NCBI GenBank assembly: GCA_020346325.1
Contig: CP070782.1
Location: 5,236,540-5,282,489 of the forward strand
Source: Phycisphaerales bacterium
Lineage (GTDB): Bacteria; Planctomycetota; Phycisphaerae; Sedimentisphaerales; Anaerobacaceae
Length of the DNA: 45,950 nt
Reading direction: 5' to 3'
Part shown: in pieces, positions 43,331 through 45,950 of the stretch
How the letters are laid out: every line of letters starts with the position of its first letter
Numbering within the stretch: position 1 is the stretch's first letter
Notes under the pieces: generated by a model
Database searches by the model: none
What the model was told of the DNA's origin: nothing
The model's input: the letters and a program-made list of their open reading frames with translations, nothing else
Translations under genes and position numbers: made by a program

Positions 43331-44239
43331 CTACTCCCCGTCCTGTGCTTTTGGTGTGATGATGGAGAGTTTTTGGGGCAGGACGGTGTAGTCGACGGTT
43401 TGGTGGAGGCCGGGGCAGAGTTCGCCGTCATTGCAGAGTCGGGAGGGGCGGTTGATGGTGACGGACAGGGACCTTGTGCGAAAACGCGTCGTTTTCTCGT
43501 GTCGCTCCATCGCCTGACGATAGACCAGGGCGATCAGGTGCAGGGCTTCCAGCTTGCCGGCCATCTCGATCAGGAGGCAATCGAGCACGCCATCGTCGCA
43601 CTTGGCGCCGGGCAACATGGTCAGTCCCCCGAAGCGGGGGGCGTTGCCCACGAGCAGCACGGCGTAGTCGCCCGAGAAGGTCCGGCCATCGGCGGTGACC
43701 TGCATGGTCCATCCCGAATCCATTCGGCGCACGACAGACAGGGCCGCGGCGATGTAGCGGGGCGATCCGCGCAGGCCTCTCATGCTGTGGCTGTCGGCTG
43801 CGATATCCGCGAAGTACCCGAGACACGAGGCGGAGCAGAAATAGTGTGACCCGACGCAGCCCACGTCGATCAACCGGGTGTTTCCCTTCGCTACGTTGCG
43901 GCACGCGCCCGGCAGGTCCAAAGGAATCCCCAGGCTCTGGGCCAGATCGTTCGAGGAGCCGGTCGGGATAATGCCGAGGCGGGGCAGCAGATCAGAAGCG
44001 GACGAGCAGAGTCCGTTAACCGCTGCATTGACGGTTCCGTCTCCGCCAATCACGACGATGGTTTCGATTCCCTCCGTGGCGGCGGTTGCGGCGATGTCGG
44101 CCGCATGGCGCGGCGACTCGCTGGTGATCAGGTCGAACGCAAAACCCTGCTCGCGCAAGAGTCGGCACGCGCGTCGTGCCTTGGTCCGGCTTCGCTGCCA
44201 GTCTGCACTTTCGTTGACAATAACGATGTTGGCGCCCAT
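43331..44239 (-). CDS. Diacylglycerol kinase-type lipid kinase (DAGK_cat)
   Basis: A 302-residue soluble protein. IVVIGGDGTVNAAVNG (61-76) is the ATP-binding GGDGT motif, and LGIIPTGSSNDLAQSLGIPL is the second conserved motif of the DgkB/YegS group. The C-terminal domain (FSGDYAVLLVGNAPRFGGLT, VLDCLLIEMAGKLEAL) is the beta-sandwich that completes the active site. It phosphorylates diacylglycerol, sphingoid bases or related lipids; the substrate is unknown. It is convergent with the broken small gene, 27 nt apart. GAGGGGAG lies 10 nt before the ATG. Confidence 0.92.
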   Translation of the reverse strand: MGANIVIVNESADWQRSRTKARRACRLLREQGFAFDLITSESPRHAADIAATAATEGIETIVVIGGDGTVNAAVNGLCSSASDLLPRLGIIPTGSSNDLAQSLGIPLDLPGACRNVAKGNTRLIDVGCVGSHYFCSASCLGYFADIAADSHSMRGLRGSPRYIAAALSVVRRMDSGWTMQVTADGRTFSGDYAVLLVGNAPRFGGLTMLPGAKCDDGVLDCLLIEMAGKLEALHLIALVYRQAMERHEKTTRFRTRSLSVTINRPSRLCNDGELCPGLHQTVDYTVLPQKLSIITPKAQDGE

Positions 44240-44424
44240 AAGCGAGAAACTCCCCTCGCGTGCGATCGGCCCGTACTATACGACGTCTTCCGGATACGAT
44301 CAACCACTGTAGGCGTTCCCGGTCGGGGTGGCGTGTGAAGGTGTCCGGATATCCCGACGCCTAGGCGCGTGGGCTGAGGACCCATCTTGCAGGTCGGATA
44401 AGAAAATGGGGGGCGCGCAGCGGT

Positions 44425-44685
44425 TTAGTCGATGGCGAGTTGGAGAGTGGTGGGCGCGACGCCGTGGATGGTCATCGGGGTCTCGGCGAGGTCGAGGTGG
44501 CGCTCACTGGTGGGCAGGTAGAGATTGTAGGCCATGCCCATGTGGCCGGCGGTTCTGGTCACAACGAGCGAGAAGGTTCGGTCGTTGGGCATGCCGGCAT
44601 AGAGCACGCTAATGCGGGTCATAAGGCCACGTTTGATCTGAATGGAATCGCCGATCTTCAACTGGTGGTGTTGGGTCTGGCTCAT
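44425..44685 (-). CDS. Small protein of unknown function, 86 residues
   Basis: Opens MSQTQHHQLKIGDSIQIKRG and ends MTIHGVAPTTLQLAID. Alternating hydrophobic residues suggest a small beta-barrel (SH3/OB-like), and the LKIGDSIQIKRG start resembles CsrA-type or KOW-like beta strands, but nothing firm. It has no signal peptide. GGGGAG lies 7-8 nt before the ATG, which supports a real gene. Its upstream side contains the structured region at 44855-44978, which would be in its 5' leader. Confidence 0.5.
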   Translation of the reverse strand: MSQTQHHQLKIGDSIQIKRGLMTRISVLYAGMPNDRTFSLVVTRTAGHMGMAYNLYLPTSERHLDLAETPMTIHGVAPTTLQLAID

Positions 44686-45171
44686 GTGGTACTCCCCGTG
44701 TCATTTGAGTGCCCACCCGAAAGGCGAGGTGGCCCCGATTTCCAGTGCTGAAAATGGTCTTTGCGTCTCTACTACAGACGCGTCACAGGCAAGGAAATCG
44801 GACGGAAAATGGGAAGCTTCGGCGCAGGATGCGCCCGGTCCCATGAGGGGATGAACGGGTGGTTCGGGCAGGCGTATGAAAAGACGGTGAGAACCGCCCG
44901 TGCATGGAAGTATGGGGGGACGTTTGCGGCGTGCCGAGGCCGACGCTTGCGGTCAGGCCGAGGCGTCTTTCTCACCGTTGCCCGGCGGCGCGAGATGCGG
45001 TTTCTGCGCGAGTGAGAGGGCGGGCGGTAGGTGCCTTCAGCCGGGGCTTTTCGCCGGCGGATGTCTGTCCACGAATGCAGGTTTGGGCTGGCCGGTGGCG
45101 GGGTGGGACACGAGAAAGGGGCTTGGCAGAAGGCGGGCTGATAAAAATTATCAAAAAAAGAAAAATAGGGA
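44686..45171. other. Structured non-coding region
   Basis: ACGGGTGGTTC (44855-44865) can pair with GAACCGCCCGT (44891-44901) over 11 bp with one G-U pair. ACGGTGAGAA (44884-44893) can instead pair perfectly with TTCTCACCGT (44969-44978). The two stems share 44891-44893 and exclude each other, as in switching RNAs. No known RNA family is recognised, and no convincing protein is seen in any frame. Confidence 0.4.
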
Positions 45172-45200
45172 TTGACCGCCAGTCGATAGGGCAATAGAAT
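45172..45200 (+). promoter_or_regulatory. Strong promoter upstream of the tRNA/23S cluster
   Basis: TTGACC (45172-45177), 17 nt, TAGAAT (45195-45200). The preceding 45141-45170 is almost pure A/T with A-runs, like an UP element of a ribosomal RNA promoter. Transcription would start near 45207. Confidence 0.75.
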
Positions 45201-45206
45201 CGAATT

Positions 45207-45366
45207 TCTGAGGCATGGGTGTGGCGATGCTATACCGTCGCCTAGTATAAAGGACAAACGAGAATCTTGAAGAGCGTGTTCATAACTCGGAAGTTCTTGC
45301 TTTAACTGCTGTGACGGATATTCGTTGCAAGGTGGGAACCGCTGGCAGTGAAGCAGCGGTTTTTTT
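45207..45366 (+). ncRNA. Promoter-to-terminator unit of about 160 nt (small RNA or rRNA leader)
   Basis: Between the strong promoter and a clear terminator lies a segment with no open frame. It contains GGCGAT/GTCGCC (hairpin, 45223-45242). If the terminator works, a 160-nt RNA would be made; if it is antiterminated, it is the leader of the tRNA-Ile/tRNA-Ala/23S transcript. It does not match 6S, SRP or tmRNA conserved sequences that I know. Confidence 0.4.
45337..45366 (+). terminator. Intrinsic terminator
   Basis: AACCGCTG (45337-45344) pairs perfectly with CAGCGGTT (45354-45361) over a 9-nt loop and is followed by seven T. It lies in front of the tRNA genes, not behind a protein gene. Confidence 0.85.
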
Positions 45367-45368
45367 GT

Positions 45369-45380
45369 TGCTCTTTAGAA
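45369..45380 (+). promoter_or_regulatory. boxA-like antitermination site
   Basis: TGCTCTTTAGAA closely matches the rRNA boxA consensus TGCTCTTTAACA. It is placed 3 nt after the terminator's T-run and about 90 nt before tRNA-Ile. In rRNA operons boxA recruits NusB/NusE. Confidence 0.6.
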
Positions 45381-45470
45381 ATTGCAGAATCGAAGGAATA
45401 ACCGGCATTCTAAGCCGATATGGGCTCTAGGGTGTTGTTATTGAGCTTCAGTATGAGGCATCAGGACAAC

Positions 45471-45544
<74 letters not shown>

Positions 45545-45586
45545 TTCCGAACCTCCAGGTCAGCTATCAGGAAGGGCCGGTCGCCC

Positions 45587-45659
45587 GGGGACGTAGCTCA
45601 ATTGGGAGAGCGCCGGCTTTGCAAGCCGGAGGTTGTCGGTTCGAGCCCGATCGTCTCCA
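45587..45659 (+). tRNA. tRNA-Ala (TGC)
   Basis: A 73-nt cloverleaf: acceptor GGGGACG with CGTCTCC (one G-U pair), anticodon loop TTTGCAA giving TGC, T arm TCGG-TTCGAG type, discriminator A. CCA is not encoded. Ile-Ala is the classic spacer pair of ribosomal operons. Confidence 0.97.
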
Positions 45660-45756
45660 ATGACAGAAAATCTGTCGTTGTTCCGATTTTGTTGTTGCAG
45701 TGTTAAGAAGCGGCCGTATAATCACCGTTTTTTATAGTCGCGGTCGACCCCGCGGC

Positions 45757-45768
45757 GTTCTTTGACAA
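45757..45768 (+). promoter_or_regulatory. Second boxA-like site before 23S
   Basis: GTTCTTTGACAA matches the boxA form found in 16S-23S spacers. It is about 125 nt before the 23S start. Confidence 0.5.
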
Positions 45769-45893
45769 GTTCAGATGCGGATATGTGGGAAGTAACGATC
45801 CCATGCAAGTGTCTCCGCCGAGAGGCGGGGAGGCTTGGAATTTTGAGCGCTTATGATAAAGGCGGCGTGACCGGTTCAATCTTAGATTGATAT

Positions 45894-45950
45894 GGTCAAG
45901 TTACTAAGGGTGTATGGGGGATGTCTAGGCGTCGAGAGGCGATGAAGGAC
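45894..45950 (+). rRNA. 23S ribosomal RNA, 5' end (continues beyond the window)
   Basis: GGTCAAGTTACTAAGGGTGT at 45894 and GGCGATGAAGGAC at the window edge correspond to the conserved 5' end of 23S rRNA (E. coli GGTTAAGCGACTAAGCGT...). The gene runs off the window. The exact 5' end is approximate. The 16S gene normally expected upstream of tRNA-Ile is absent. Confidence 0.95.

Noticed and set aside
44855-44978. Group II intron or RNase P RNA fragment
   Set aside because: A few bases recall intron domain sequences, but neither the domain V hairpin nor any conserved RNase P block is present.
44772-45257. 161-codon minus-strand frame over the rRNA promoter
   Set aside because: Composition is Pro/Arg/Ser-rich without structure, and it covers a strong promoter.
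45207-45366. 6S RNA, SRP RNA or tmRNA
   Set aside because: Characteristic conserved sequences are absent, and I found no long closing stem typical of 6S RNA.
44686-45470. 16S rRNA gene expected before tRNA-Ile
   Set aside because: None of the conserved 16S segments, nor the CACCTCC end, is present and the space is too short.

Overview
The window looks like a piece of a Planctomycetota chromosome, probably of the Phycisphaerae/Sedimentisphaerales type. This is inferred from gene content, not from any search. The signs are Tat-exported sulfatases, two DUF1080 proteins, a GH95 fucosidase, a GH117-like glycosidase remnant, a secreted beta-helix/PKD protein, a pseudopilin of the abundant planctomycete type, and tRNA-Ile/tRNA-Ala/23S genes with no 16S gene in front of them. 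Most genes have good Shine-Dalgarno sites (AAGGAG/GGAGG) and several have clear sigma70-type promoters.

Layout. 0-7.2 kb: end of a Gfo/Idh/MocA oxidoreductase, DUF3795, a deleted MFS pump, a LOG protein, a PLP decarboxylase, a DUF1080 lipoprotein, then three damaged genes in a row (GH117-like glycosidase with an internal deletion, SphA-like outer-membrane protein with an in-frame TAA, sulfatase with an in-frame TGA). 7.2-11.5 kb: an intact sulfatase and a compact minus-strand operon for a RimB-type protease, a RimK ATP-grasp ligase and an aspartoacylase-like hydrolase. 11.5-18 kb: a large secreted protein of unknown function, a YgiQ-type radical SAM protein that may be leaderless, and a GH95 fucosidase followed by an inverted-repeat element. 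18-24.2 kb: small membrane protein, EamA transporter, SYLF lipoprotein plus long MscS channel, Dabb lipoprotein, DUF1080 lipoprotein, family-4 uracil-DNA glycosylase. 24.4-28.3 kb: a 1253-residue secreted protein. 28.3-31.6 kb: an AT-rich gap, an orphan ParA, an aldo/keto reductase and a small secreted protein.

31.6-37.9 kb is the most interesting functional unit. A TTGACG-N17-TAGAGT promoter and an adenosylcobalamin riboswitch lead into nrdD-nrdG-metE-dcd, joined by 4-nt overlaps or gaps. The operon therefore puts cobalamin-independent ribonucleotide reduction, cobalamin-independent methionine synthesis and dCTP deamination under vitamin B12 control.

38-44.7 kb: serine hydrolase, TPR protein, HlyD-like adaptor, pseudopilin, a small conserved protein broken by a TAA, a diacylglycerol-kinase-type enzyme and a small unknown protein. 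44.7-45.95 kb: a structured intergenic region, a strong promoter with an A/T-rich upstream tract, a promoter-to-terminator unit of about 160 nt, boxA-like sites, tRNA-Ile(GAT), tRNA-Ala(TGC) and the start of 23S rRNA.

All calls come from reading the sequence and remembered family motifs. No database search or structure prediction was run.
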